Made by a program: the position numbers and the translations under genes. From NCBI GenBank assembly GCA_005790545.1, contig SXUL01000118.1:121160-185159 (forward strand): a stretch of DNA of 64,000 bases. The letters are read 5' to 3'. The notes under the pieces are model-generated. The model searched no databases. It had not been told where the DNA came from and worked only from the letters and a program-made list of their open reading frames with translations. Shown here piece after piece: positions 44,368 to 53,443 of this stretch; position 1 is the first letter of the stretch; every line of letters begins with the position of its first letter. Source of the stretch: Planctomycetia bacterium (GTDB lineage: Bacteria > Planctomycetota > GCA-002687715).

Positions 44368-44898
44368 TCAGTAGCGGAACATCACCTCGATGGCGCGGCC
44401 AGCGAGCTTTGTGCGTCCTTCGAGAAACCCGAGTTCCACCATGAAGTGGCAGGCCACCACTTCCGCTCCCAGAGATTCCATGAGGGACGCGCAGGCAGCC
44501 ATGGTGCCGCCGGTCGCGAGGAGGTCGTCCACCAGCAACACGCGGTCGCCCATGCCGGCTGCATCTTCGTGAACCTGCACCGTGTCCTTGCCGTACTCGA
44601 GGTCATAGGAAACAGAGCGCGTGCGCCAGGGCAATTTTCCGGGCTTCCGGATGGGCACGAAACCGACGCCGAGCTTGAGCGCAAGCGGCATTCCGAAGAG
44701 GAATCCGCGCGATTCAGGTCCGGCCACGATGTTCACACGGAGCTTCCGTGCACGCTCCGCCATGAACTCCAGCACCGCTTCCATCGCCGGGGGCGACTTG
44801 AGCACAGGCGTGATGTCCTTGAAGAGAATCCCGGGCTTCGGGAAATCAGGCACATCACGGATGAGTGCCTTCACAGCATCGGCAGAGAGCATGGGCAT
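44368..44898 (-). CDS. apt: Adenine phosphoribosyltransferase
   Basis: The gene has 176 codons starting at ATG 44898, where it overlaps the preceding stop as TGATG. Motifs are VRDVPDFPKPGILFKDITPVL, NIVAGPESRGFLFG, GVGFVPIRKPGKLPWRTRSVSYDLEYGKD and the PRPP-binding VLLVDDLLATGGTMAAC. It makes AMP from adenine and PRPP in the salvage pathway. Length matches the family (about 170-180). It is firm. Its neighbours are not related to purine salvage. Confidence 0.97.
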   Translation of the reverse strand: MPMLSADAVKALIRDVPDFPKPGILFKDITPVLKSPPAMEAVLEFMAERARKLRVNIVAGPESRGFLFGMPLALKLGVGFVPIRKPGKLPWRTRSVSYDLEYGKDTVQVHEDAAGMGDRVLLVDDLLATGGTMAACASLMESLGAEVVACHFMVELGFLEGRTKLAGRAIEVMFRY

Positions 44899-45971
44899 CA
44901 GCCTCCGAAGAGTCCGGGGCAATCGACAAGTCGCGTGCCATGCTCATCGCACATGGCGTACTGCTCGCCGGCGAACATGCCGAACGAACCCGTGCGGCCC
45001 TTCTTGTCGATGGCATAGAACTTCAGTTGGAAATCCGGTTTGCCGTCGGCGCGCTGCAGGTGCTTCATCTTGGTGAAACGCACCACGCGTTCGAGAGCTT
45101 CCTTCGCCGCGTCGGTCGGGTGCGCACCGCGGCGCATGGCTTCCACCACCATGCCACTGCCGAGAGTGATGATGTTCGCCTCTCCGCGGCCCGTGCTGCC
45201 GGCAGCTCCGGCGTCGTCATCGACATAGAGCCCCGCACCGATGATAGGGCTGTCTCCGACGCGCCCCGGAATCTTGAAGGCAAGACCCGATGTGCTGGTG
45301 CATCCGGAAAGATGGCCGTCCTTGTCGAGACCGCAGCAATTGACCGTGCCGGTGATGCCGAACCATGCTTTCACATCCTTCGGAAGCAACGCCGTCTCCT
45401 TCGGGAAACGGTCGTCCTTGTCGGACAGCGTGGCCTTCCAGTGCAGCCACGCTTCACGCGCATCGTCGGTGAGAAGGTTCTCTTCCTTGAAGCCATGGTG
45501 CTTCGCGAACTGCTTCGCACCCGGCCCGACGAGCAGGCAATGATCCGTGTAGCGCATCACCAACAGCGCCACGGAGGCCGGGTTCTTGATGTCCTGAATG
45601 GACGCGACGGCGCCAGAGAGCCCAGTGCGACCGTCCATCACGGACGCATCGAGTTCCACCACGCCGTCCTCGTTCGGAATGCCCCCGAGGCCCACGGAGT
45701 GATCGCTCGGATCATCCTCGACGGTGTTGATGCCCTTCACGATGGCATCGAGAAGTGGCGTGCCCTTGCCATGCAGTTCGTACGCGAGTTCGAGCGCGCG
45801 CTTCTTGGTGTTCTGCGAACCGACGAGGCAGACCGTGCCTTGGCGACGCACGAGCACCTCCGGCGCTGCGGGTTTCCAAGTCGTGGTCGTCTGCACACAC
45901 GCGGTCGTGGCCAATGCCGCCGCGGCACCCGTCGCGAGAAACCCGCGCCGGGAGAGATCTGCCTCTGTCAT
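44898..45971 (-). CDS. Tat-exported N4-glycosylasparaginase/isoaspartyl-peptidase-type Ntn-hydrolase, lipoprotein
   Basis: From ATG 45971 the protein has 357 residues. The N-terminus MTEADLSRRGFLATGAAAALATTAC is a Tat-type signal with a lipobox. The Ntn-hydrolase core shows GINTVEDDPSDHSVGLGGIPNEDGVVELDAS, autocleavage site GITGTVNCC (Thr nucleophile; the residue before is Gly rather than the usual Asp of glycosylasparaginases) and TSTSGLAFKIPGRVGDSPIIGAGLYVDDDAGAAGSTGRGE. It cleaves the N-acetylglucosamine-Asn bond or related beta-aspartyl bonds after self-processing, outside the cytoplasm. It overlaps the previous gene by ATGA. Substrate specificity is uncertain. Confidence 0.9.
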   Translation of the reverse strand: MTEADLSRRGFLATGAAAALATTACVQTTTTWKPAAPEVLVRRQGTVCLVGSQNTKKRALELAYELHGKGTPLLDAIVKGINTVEDDPSDHSVGLGGIPNEDGVVELDASVMDGRTGLSGAVASIQDIKNPASVALLVMRYTDHCLLVGPGAKQFAKHHGFKEENLLTDDAREAWLHWKATLSDKDDRFPKETALLPKDVKAWFGITGTVNCCGLDKDGHLSGCTSTSGLAFKIPGRVGDSPIIGAGLYVDDDAGAAGSTGRGEANIITLGSGMVVEAMRRGAHPTDAAKEALERVVRFTKMKHLQRADGKPDFQLKFYAIDKKGRTGSFGMFAGEQYAMCDEHGTRLVDCPGLFGG

Positions 45972-46948
45972 TTCCCCTCCTCCATCTCGACTTCCGCCGC
46001 GAGAGCTTCCGCTTCCGTGTCTTCGTACTTGAGGCTGAGCGTGAACGCCTTCCAGTCTTTTTCCAGGGCGTCCCAGTCCTTGTCCTTCCAACCCTTGAAG
46101 GCTGTCTCGACAGCTTCGGCGATGCTGTGTTGTTCCACGAAGGCCGTCATGTAGGTCTGGATGAGTTTCTTCCGCGACCACACGGGATGCTGAAGGAGAA
46201 AGTGCACGAGCGACCAGCCCTCGGCATAGGCAAGCCCCGCAACCGCGTAGTACTGCGACTGGTCCCAGCCCACGAGGTCCTTGATGGGAATGGTCTTCCC
46301 GCGCCGGATGGCGGACTTGATGGTGCCGAGGCGGTACTCGTTCACCTTGCCCGTGATGAGCTTGCTGTTCTCGGTGCGACTCCCATAGAAATATTCGCCA
46401 ATGCCTTCATCACACCAACTCGGGAAGGGCACGCCGGAGCCGCAGTGCTTGTGGAAGTACTGGTGCCAGCCTTCGTGCGCGAAGACACCGAGGAGATCCA
46501 TGCTGAACTTCGCGGCCAGACGCTCGCGGAGTGACTTCGGTTTGTCGCCGGTGGTGGCGGCCGCGACCGCGACGCCGCCGATCTTCGCCGTCATGTAACC
46601 GACCATCTCGCCATCCTGCTTCGAGTAATAGCCGCCGGCGCCGGGAGGTGCGCCATACTTCAGGAACCCGTCACGGTCCTTGAAGATCTTCACCACGTAG
46701 GCCTTGCCCTCCTGCTTCACCGGAGTGAAAAACTTCTTGTAGGCGCCGAGCATCGAGTTCATGTGGCGCGCCACCGTTTCGACGTGTTCCCACGGAGCGT
46801 TGCTCTGGAACTCGTAGCGCCCGATCACTTTCCTCTGCCAGCCGGGCGGCACCTGATCCTCACGCCAGTCACCCTTGGTGAGTTTGACCGGCGCTTCCTG
46901 GGCTGCCAACGAGAGCAACAGAAGCAGCAAGAAGCAGATTCGGCGCAT
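45968..46948 (-). CDS. Secreted HExxH-type metalloprotease-like protein (DUF1570 type)
   Basis: The protein (ATG 46948) has 326 residues with a signal peptide (CFLLLLLLSLAAQ). The zinc motif is HEGWHQYFH, near residue 165, followed by PSWCDEGIGEYFYGS; the Glu in DEGIGEYF may be the third ligand. It resembles the DUF1570 family, gluzincin-like proteins common in Planctomycetota. It may cleave peptides in the periplasm. It is between the frameshifted glycosyltransferase gene and the Ntn-hydrolase gene, whose start overlaps its stop. Protease activity is not proven from sequence. Confidence 0.8.
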   Translation of the reverse strand: MRRICFLLLLLLSLAAQEAPVKLTKGDWREDQVPPGWQRKVIGRYEFQSNAPWEHVETVARHMNSMLGAYKKFFTPVKQEGKAYVVKIFKDRDGFLKYGAPPGAGGYYSKQDGEMVGYMTAKIGGVAVAAATTGDKPKSLRERLAAKFSMDLLGVFAHEGWHQYFHKHCGSGVPFPSWCDEGIGEYFYGSRTENSKLITGKVNEYRLGTIKSAIRRGKTIPIKDLVGWDQSQYYAVAGLAYAEGWSLVHFLLQHPVWSRKKLIQTYMTAFVEQHSIAEAVETAFKGWKDKDWDALEKDWKAFTLSLKYEDTEAEALAAEVEMEEGK

Positions 46949-46958
46949 GAGCGCGAGT

Positions 46959-47952
46959 CTACTCGGGACGTTTGCCGGGCAGGCCCATGTTTCGGGGCAT
47001 CCCGGCGAGAACGAACGTGATGAGCCGGAGGTAAATCCCCGTGCGCTGGCGTGTGCTGCGGTGCAACCCGAGAGTGAGCAACGTGGGCACGAGATGCGAG
47101 ATGCCACTCACCACGAGGCGGAACCATCTGAACAGGGTCAGCAACCCGGCCTGCATGCCGGTAAACGCCCGCCGGTAGCAGAGCAGGCGCGAGCGGAGCA
47201 TTTCCATCTGTGCGCACGGTGCGCGTCGCGACGCCCTTGCCGTGCACCACGCGCGCTTCCGGAACGAGCAGGATGGCCCCACCGGCGCGCGAGAGCCTGC
47301 GGCAGAGATCCACCTCCTCGAAGTAGAAGAAGAATCCCTCGTCAAAACCCTGCACGACCTCCAGTGCCGAACGGCGCGCCAGCATGCACGCACCCACCAG
47401 AGCTTCGACACTGCGTGGGGCCGCGCCGGCGATGCTGACGGGAAAATTCTTGCGCGCGAGCCCCGCTTCCCCCGCGATGGTCGGCAAGAAAGCTGCTGAG
47501 CGTTGCGGCGCGCCGGAGTCGGATGTGAGCTGTGGTCCCACGAGCACGGCTGCGGGATGCGCCTCCAGCGTGGCGAGCAATGTGTCAAGCGCTTCACGCG
47601 TGAGAACGCAGTCGTTGTTCAGGAACAGCACGTACTCGGAATCAGAGGCACGCATCCCGAGATTGCATGCGGCACCGAAGCCGAGGTTGGCGCCCGCCTC
47701 CAGCACGCTGCACGTTGGAACGGTGCGCCGCGCAACAAGAACGCTGTCATGCGTGCTGCCGTTGTCCACGATGACGACGTGATCCCGCGTGGGTTCAATG
47801 GCTTCAATCAGTGCTGATAGCGCACGTTTGAGCAACGCTGAACCGTTGCGATGAGGGATGACGACAAGCACGCGATGACGACAAGCACGCGATGACGCAC
47901 GTGCGCATGCTAGCCACTTGCGAGAAATGCGCGAATCACTCGGAGCCGACAT
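46959..47952 (-). pseudogene. GT2 family glycosyltransferase with a +1 frameshift
   Basis: The N-terminal part (to about 47215) is a GT2 enzyme: VLVVIPHRNGSALLKRAL, VVIVDNGSTHDS, AGANLGFGAACNLGMRASDSEYVLFLNNDCVLT, the GGFDEGFFFYFEEVDLCRRLSRAGG motif and RVVHGKGVATRTVRT. The proper C-terminus, reading MEMLRSRLLCYRRAFTGMQAGLL, is found in the next frame and ends at 46959. The break lies near GTGCGCACAGATGG (about 47220-47233). One extra base or two missing bases would explain it. It is probably inactive if real. The start is uncertain: ATG 47952 lies upstream of a 17-base tandem duplication, and GTG 47871 is also possible. It heads the downstream minus-strand run. Confidence 0.82.
47857..47890. 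repeat. 17-base tandem duplication in the 5' end of the glycosyltransferase gene
   Basis: GATGACGACAAGCACGC occurs twice in direct succession (47857-47873 and 47874-47890), followed by a partial third copy (GATGACG). Because 17 is not a multiple of three, the copies lie in different frames in the gene. This can move the start or disrupt the frame of the protein's N-terminus. Confidence 0.8.
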
Positions 47953-48167
47953 CACAATGAGGCGTCAACCGCTTTTCACTCACAAACACGCCTCGCTGCG
48001 ATTCTTCAATGAAAACTGGATTCTGGACCCCGTTTCGAAGTAGCTTCGCAAATGTCGCAGAGCTCCGCGCGGCGGTGCGTGCGATGTGTGTCCTCTCTCG
48101 TTTCCGCATGTCCCCCCGGGTGCGCGCCCTCACGGCGTCGCCCAAGAACCATCAGGAGTCACCCAAG

Positions 48168-49805
48168 ATGAAGCGCTTCCTTCTGCCCGCGATGGCGATG
48201 CTCGCCATCGCCTCCCTCGTCACCGCCCAGTGCGCGGTGCTTCCGGTCGCCACGGCCGGCGGCAACGGCCAGACTGGCTACATGTTTGACATTGAAAACA
48301 TCAGCGCGAACCCCGTGACCGTCACGGGATTTGATGTGCGCGGGCTTGGCAACTACGCCACGACCATCAACCTCCGCACGTTGAATGTGACCGGGTCCTT
48401 CACCGCTCTCGCGGCGAACACGACCACGGCCGCGAACTGGACGCTCGTGGGCTCCGGGCCCATCACGTTGAGCACCGCCGCAAACTCGGCCCTGCCATTC
48501 CCCATCGCGATCACGATTCCTGCTGCGACCAAGCAGGCGGTCTACATCACCACCTCGGTGGCGGCGACCAACCTCTCGTACACCACGGGCCTCGCTGGCA
48601 CCTATGGCACCGCCATCATCGCCACTGACGGCGTGCTCAACGTGTACGCCGGTTGCGGCAAGGGCCAACTCACAGGCGGCGCACCCTTCGGCGGGACCTT
48701 CGGTGGTCCGACCGTCGGCGTGAGCAGCAGCCGCAACTTCCGGGGTGCCGTGACCTACCAGACCGGTGCACTCGCGAGCTGGGAGACCAACAGCTTGGTG
48801 AGCTCCGTCGACTTCAACGGCGTGAACGGCACGCCTTGCTCGAAGGCCCTCACCACGGTGTGTGCAGGAAGCCCCGTCAACGCAACCTTGGCCTCCAACG
48901 GCGCTGGCACGTTCTTTGATGTGTTCTTCAACCTCAGCCCGACGGTTGGCAACGGTGCAGGCGCCATCGCGACGGCCGGCGGACAGCTCGTCAACCTGGA
49001 CATCATGGGCGGCCTGTTCATGCTCAATGGGACGCTCGTGCCGCACCCCGGCACTTTCAGCATCCCGTTCGGCGCACCGGCCGGGCTCACCATTTCCGCG
49101 CAGCAACTCGTGCTTGACCCGACCCACGTCGACGGCATCAACTTGAGCCAGGCGGCTCAGCTTGACGGCCTTGCCGGTGGCGGCGTCGGCCTCGTCGGCC
49201 CTGCGGGCGACGACACCGTGCTGACCATCGTCGCGGGAGGAGCTCCTCTCTGCGCACCGGCCCTCACTTTCTACGGCACGACCCAGACCACCTACCACGT
49301 GGTGACCAACGGCCGCCTCATGTGGCCGATTGGCAGCACCTCGTTCTCGCCCACGGTTGCCGCCGCACAGGCGACCACCGGCACCCTCGGCATCTGGACC
49401 GACTACAACACCGCCATCGGCGGAACCGTCACCCTCGACCTGGTCGGTGGCGTCTTCGGCGTGAACTTCAACGCCATTGGCTACTTCGGAATGGCCGGCA
49501 CGGCGTCGACCTTCCGCCTCGAGAACGACAGCAACACCGGCATCGTGAAGATCGCAAACATCGCGCAGGGGTCCCAAGCGCCACCACCCGCTGGTGGAAC
49601 CGCGAACTCCTTCCTCGGCATGAGCCCCGGCATTGGCGCAACTGATCCCGGCCAGACCCTCTTCAGCCCGTTGGCATCCGGCGTGACCGCGAACGCGACG
49701 GACATGCTCTACAACTTCGGACTCGCCGGCACGCTCGCTCCCGGCATCACGTCCATCACCTTCGCCCCCAACGTCGTGGGCAACTACGACTGGTCGAGCC
49801 TCTGA
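48168..49805 (+). CDS. Large secreted beta-rich protein, first tandem paralog
   Basis: From ATG 48168, with AGGAG upstream, the product has 545 residues. It starts with a signal peptide (MKRFLLPAMAMLAIASLVTAQ) and continues QCAVLPVATAGGNGQTGYMFDIENISANPVTVTGFDVRGLGNYATTIN. The sequence is low in charge and rich in Thr, Ala, Gly, Val and Asn, suiting a beta-sandwich or beta-helix secreted or surface protein. Few Cys are present: QCA, GCGKG, PCSKALTTVCAG and PLCAP. Function is not known. It is followed by a terminator and then by a closely similar gene, 50022-51642. Confidence 0.82.
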   Translation: MKRFLLPAMAMLAIASLVTAQCAVLPVATAGGNGQTGYMFDIENISANPVTVTGFDVRGLGNYATTINLRTLNVTGSFTALAANTTTAANWTLVGSGPITLSTAANSALPFPIAITIPAATKQAVYITTSVAATNLSYTTGLAGTYGTAIIATDGVLNVYAGCGKGQLTGGAPFGGTFGGPTVGVSSSRNFRGAVTYQTGALASWETNSLVSSVDFNGVNGTPCSKALTTVCAGSPVNATLASNGAGTFFDVFFNLSPTVGNGAGAIATAGGQLVNLDIMGGLFMLNGTLVPHPGTFSIPFGAPAGLTISAQQLVLDPTHVDGINLSQAAQLDGLAGGGVGLVGPAGDDTVLTIVAGGAPLCAPALTFYGTTQTTYHVVTNGRLMWPIGSTSFSPTVAAAQATTGTLGIWTDYNTAIGGTVTLDLVGGVFGVNFNAIGYFGMAGTASTFRLENDSNTGIVKIANIAQGSQAPPPAGGTANSFLGMSPGIGATDPGQTLFSPLASGVTANATDMLYNFGLAGTLAPGITSITFAPNVVGNYDWSSL

Positions 49806-49852
49806 TGAGAGCTTGATCGGCCCGCCACCCTCCGGGGTACGGCGCTGACAGC

Positions 49853-49887
49853 AAGGCCCCGCGTTCGCAAGAGCGCGGGGCCTTCTG
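49853..49887 (+). terminator. Rho-independent terminator after the first secreted paralog
   Basis: AAGGCCCCGCG (49853-49863) pairs perfectly with CGCGGGGCCTT (49874-49884) over eleven bases with a ten-base loop, followed by TTCTG. It lies 48 bases after the stop at 49805. The T-tail is short, as is common in G+C-rich genomes. Confidence 0.75.
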
Positions 49888-49916
49888 CATTGTCTGGCAC
49901 CGCGCGCAGGACGCTT

Positions 49917-49932
49917 GTTGACACGCGTCAAC
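49917..49932. promoter_or_regulatory. Inverted repeat upstream of the second secreted paralog
   Basis: GTTGAC (49917-49922), four bases, then GTCAAC (49927-49932) form a perfect inverted repeat. It contains TTGACA (49919-49924), which could be a -35 element, but no good -10 stands 17 bases on. It may be an operator or promoter for the gene starting at 50022. The evidence is limited to the repeat. Confidence 0.35.
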
Positions 49933-50021
49933 GAATGCCAACTTGGTCCACATTCCGGACCTCTGCGCACAGGGTTTCACGCGCCACGCCGCTACGCTTC
50001 TGGAACCTCAGGAGTCACCCG

Positions 50022-51642
50022 ATGAATCGTTGCCTCGCGCTGCCATTGGTTTTCATGGTTCTCTCATCATTGGCTTCCGCCCAATGCGCCATCCTCCCCG
50101 TGACGAATGCAGGAGGAAGTGGCGAGGCTGGTTACATGTTCGACGTGATGAATCTCTCTGCGAGCCCCATCACGATCACGGGCTTCGCCGTGCGGGGGCT
50201 CGGCAACTACAGCACCAGCATGAATGTGTATTCGCTGAATACCCCCGGCTCATTCCTGACCAGCACGACCAATTTCAATCAGGCGTGGTTTTGGACTCTC
50301 CGCGGCTCTGCGCCCGTCACGCTGCACACCGCGTACAACACAGAACTGCCCATCCCCTTCTCCGTGGCCGTTGCGCCCAGCACGATTCAGGCCTTCTACA
50401 TCACCACCACGGTGCCGGGAACGAAAGTCTCGTACCTCCCCGGGGGCTTTGCCTCTCTCAACACCATCATCGCCTCTGACGGCGTGCTGCAAGTGCGCGC
50501 CGGTGTCGGCAAGACTCTGGATCAACTCGGCCAACCTTTCGGATGGACAATTGGCGGCCCGACACCGAATATCAGCTACAGCTGCAAGTTCCGCGGCACG
50601 GTGCGCTACCAGACCGGCGCGCTTCCGAGTTGGCAAACCAACAGCGCAGCGAGCTCATTCCAGTTCAATGGAGTGAATGGCGCGCAGTGCACGAAGGCTC
50701 TCACTTCGCTCTGCGCAGGCAACACCGTGACAGCAACGCTTGGATCAAACATCGCGGGAACGCTCTTCGACGTTGCACTCAGCACAATGCCGAGCGTGGC
50801 CAACGGCAGCGGAGCTCTCGCAACGGGCGGCGGACAACTGATCAATCTTGACCTCCTCGGCGGGCTTTCACTCTTGAATGGCTCGATGCTGCCGCACCCC
50901 GGCAACATGAGCATTGCTTTCGGTGCGCCATCTGGGCTCACGGTTTCTGCGCAGCAATTCGTGCTGGATGCAACGCATCCGGATGGCCTCCAACTGAGTC
51001 AGGCAGCACAACTCAGCGTCTCGGCCCTTGGCGGTCTCGGCCTCCCGGGACCGACAGGAGATGACACCTGGATGACCATCGTGGCCGGCATGCCGCCCTA
51101 CTGCGCACCAGCACTCACTTTCTATGGCACTGTTCACAACACCTACCACGTCATCACCAATGGTCGCATCACGTGGCCGACGCCGAGCCCGTCCATCGCG
51201 GTTTCGGTGGCCTCCGCAGTCCTCGCGCCCTCCTTCTGCGGACTCTGGTCCGACTACGACACCAACGCCGGCGGCAACATCACCCTTGATGTTGCGGGAG
51301 GCATCGTGGGCGTGAACTACAACGCCATTGCCTACTTCGGTCAACCCGGGAACGGCGTCCTCGTTCCGCATCGAGAATGACAGCAACACGGGCATCGTGA
51401 AGATCATGAATATTGCGCAGGGTGCGCAAGCGACCATCAATTCCGCTCTGCTCGGAATCAGCCGCGGTGCCGGAGCAACCAATCCAGGTCAGGCGCCCTT
51501 CAGCAATGCAGCGACCGGAGTGACCAGCAACGCCACGGACATGCTCTACAACCTCGGGATTGCAGGCACTCTCGCGCCGGGCATCACGGCCATCACCTTC
51601 GCGCCCAACGCATTCGGCAATTATGACTGGATGAGCCAGTGA
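50022..51642 (+). pseudogene. Second tandem secreted paralog, frameshifted near its 3' end
   Basis: ATG 50022 starts a protein 90 percent colinear with the first paralog: MNRCLALPLVFMVLSSLASAQCAILPVTNAGGSGEAGYMFDVMNLSASPITITGFAVRGLGNY. After YFGQPG the frame is lost (51349-51382). The expected continuation, TASSFRIENDSNTGIVKI, is found in the next frame and runs to the stop at 51642. An extra G in CAACCCGGGAACG (near 51350) explains it: CCCGGAACG would give the intact reading. The upstream leader AGGAGTCACCC is shared with the first paralog, suggesting duplication of the whole unit. It could be a sequencing error in a G run. Confidence 0.85.
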
Positions 51643-51674
51643 TGCGCGCTTGAAGCACGCCGCGCGAATTCACA

Positions 51675-52589
51675 TCAGAGAATCGACTTGCCATGCGCGG
51701 AGAGGATGAGCTCCACGCCAAGAAGCGCGGTCTGGTTCTGCACATCGGCGACCGGGTCCACTTCCATCATGTCCATGGCGAGCATGCGCCCTGAATCATG
51801 GGCCATCTCGGCGAGGAGATGGCTTTCGCGATAATTCAGCCCGCCGCGGACAGGCGTGCCCACGCCCGGTGCGACCTGCGCGTCCACGCCGTCCATGTCG
51901 AAGGAGAAATGGAACCCTGAAGTGCCCGCGCAGGCGAGTTCGATGGCCTGTTCCATCACACGGCGCACGCCCATCTCGTCCACATCGCGCATGGTGAACA
52001 CATGCACACCCGAGCTCTTCACGAGGAAGCGCTCCGAAGGGTCCACACTGCGGATGCCGATGAATACCACGTTGGTGGGATTGACCGCGGGAGACAGGCC
52101 CGCGAGGTTCGCGAGCGCTGCGGGCCCTTCACCAATGAGGCACGCTACCGGCATGCCATGGATGTTGCCGCTGGGCGAGGTCTCCGGCGTGTTCATGTCC
52201 GTGTGCGCATCCACCCAGATGAGACCGATGCGCTGGCCGCGCTGCGCTGCCACAGCCGCTGTCGCGCTCACGGACCCGATGGCGGCCGAGTGGTCGCCGC
52301 CGAGCACGATCATGGAGCTGTCTCCGTCCGCTTCCAGCATCACGCGCTCGGTGACGTTGCGGCACACCTGCGTGATCTCTGGGAGATAGCGCGCTTGGGG
52401 GTCTCCGGATCCGATGCTCTGCGGGACCGGGACCGCCACGTTCCCGAGGTCTGTGACCTTGTGCCCGAGAAGCCGCAGATCTTCGACGAGACCGGCAACG
52501 CGGAGAGCGGACGGCCCCATGTCCACGCCACGGTGCGCCCCGCCAAGATCGATGGGGACGCCGAGGATCTTCAGATGCCGGGGTTGCAT
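51675..52589 (-). CDS. Arginase family protein
   Basis: ATG 52589 gives 304 residues (MQPRHLKILGVPIDLGGAHRGVDMGPSALRVAGLVEDL). Metal-site motifs are GGDHSAAIG, DAHTDMNTPETSPSGNIHGMP and SFDMDGVDAQVAPGVGTPV, the last being the arginase-type D-x-D. With GGAHRGVDMGPSALR the closest group is arginase; agmatinase lacks this exact pattern. It probably converts arginine to ornithine and urea using two Mn ions. It is convergent with the secreted paralog, with only 32 bases between, and the upstream neighbour is divergent. Confidence 0.92.
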   Translation of the reverse strand: MQPRHLKILGVPIDLGGAHRGVDMGPSALRVAGLVEDLRLLGHKVTDLGNVAVPVPQSIGSGDPQARYLPEITQVCRNVTERVMLEADGDSSMIVLGGDHSAAIGSVSATAAVAAQRGQRIGLIWVDAHTDMNTPETSPSGNIHGMPVACLIGEGPAALANLAGLSPAVNPTNVVFIGIRSVDPSERFLVKSSGVHVFTMRDVDEMGVRRVMEQAIELACAGTSGFHFSFDMDGVDAQVAPGVGTPVRGGLNYRESHLLAEMAHDSGRMLAMDMMEVDPVADVQNQTALLGVELILSAHGKSIL

Positions 52590-52791
52590 GGCTTCGACTC
52601 TATCGGCCGGCGAGTGTCCCTCGATGGTGTCGCCGCTGGGAGACAAGAAAGGAGGCTCTTCCGAAACGCACCAAGCACGTGATCGCACTCAACTTATTGC
52701 GCAACAGTGACTTGAGTGATTCGCCGCCTGAATGGCACGGCATTCGCTTTGGCTCCATCAGGTCCGATGAAGGGCCTTCAAGGAGAGCCAA

Positions 52792-53271
52792 ATGAACGCC
52801 ATCGCCACAACCGCTCGCGCCTCAACCCGCGTCACCCTGCAACAGGGTCTTGCCTCCGTGCAGTTGGCCCTGCGTGTCGGCCTCGTCGCCGCCGCACTCG
52901 CCGCACTCAGCGGCGCTCTGCCGGCCCAGTCTTTCCTGAGCCTCCTCTTTGGCAACCCGCACCACGGCGGCGCCTTCCAGATCGCCCTCGGTTCCGCGCC
53001 CGCGGGCGTGCACTGCTGCGACAGCTCGTGCAACCGCTGGGAGCCCGGCCACTACGCCATCGTGAGCGAACGCGTGGTGATTCCCGGCTGCGTACGTCAG
53101 GTCTGGGTGCCGCCCTGCTACCGCACCGAATGGAACTGCTGTGGCGAGCCCGTCCAGGTGCTCGTCCGCGCAGGGTACTTCCGCACCGTCCGTGATCCGG
53201 ATCGCACCGAGTGCGTGAAGCGCCGCGTCTGGCAACCCGGACGCTGGCGCCGAGTCTGCGGCGACTGCTGA
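52792..53271 (+). CDS. Secreted cysteine-rich protein of 159 residues
   Basis: The gene starts at ATG 52792 after AAGGAGAG. The N-terminal 45 residues contain a hydrophobic segment (VGLVAAALAALSGALPAQ) that ends in a signal-peptidase-type site. The rest has eight or more Cys in tight groups: HCCDSSCNRWEPGHY, PGCVRQVWVPPCYRTEWNCCGEP and ECVKRRVWQ...VCGDC, with repeated W/Y-rich VWVPPCY and RVWQPGRW motifs. It looks like a disulfide-rich surface or matrix protein. Similar 'WVPP' repeats occur in planctomycetal secreted proteins. Function is not known. A strong terminator follows it. Confidence 0.8.
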   Translation: MNAIATTARASTRVTLQQGLASVQLALRVGLVAAALAALSGALPAQSFLSLLFGNPHHGGAFQIALGSAPAGVHCCDSSCNRWEPGHYAIVSERVVIPGCVRQVWVPPCYRTEWNCCGEPVQVLVRAGYFRTVRDPDRTECVKRRVWQPGRWRRVCGDC

Positions 53272-53315
53272 GAGGAGGTCGCTCAGACGCGCAGCCACCG
53301 GCCGCGTCTCCCCCA

Positions 53316-53357
53316 AGGCCCGCCCCCGAGCGACCCGCTCCGGGGCGGGCCACTTTT
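53316..53357 (+). terminator. Rho-independent terminator after the Cys-rich secreted gene
   Basis: GGCCCGCCCCCG and CGGGGCGGGCC form a long G+C-rich stem around a GAGCGACCCGCTC loop part, followed by ACTTTT. It lies 45 bases after the stop at 53271, so it ends the preceding transcript before the GldA-type operon. Confidence 0.75.
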
Positions 53358-53443
53358 CGTGAGCAGGGAAGCCTAGTATTCCTCCCCGCGTACCGGGGCC
53401 GCGCTCGCTCTGAGCCATGGCTCTGGATGCCAGGAGAACGGGG

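Noticed and set aside
48159-49970. 603-residue minus-strand ORF opposite the first secreted paralog
   Set aside because: The plus-strand product has a signal peptide, a Shine-Dalgarno site and a paralog next to it; the minus ORF is low complexity.
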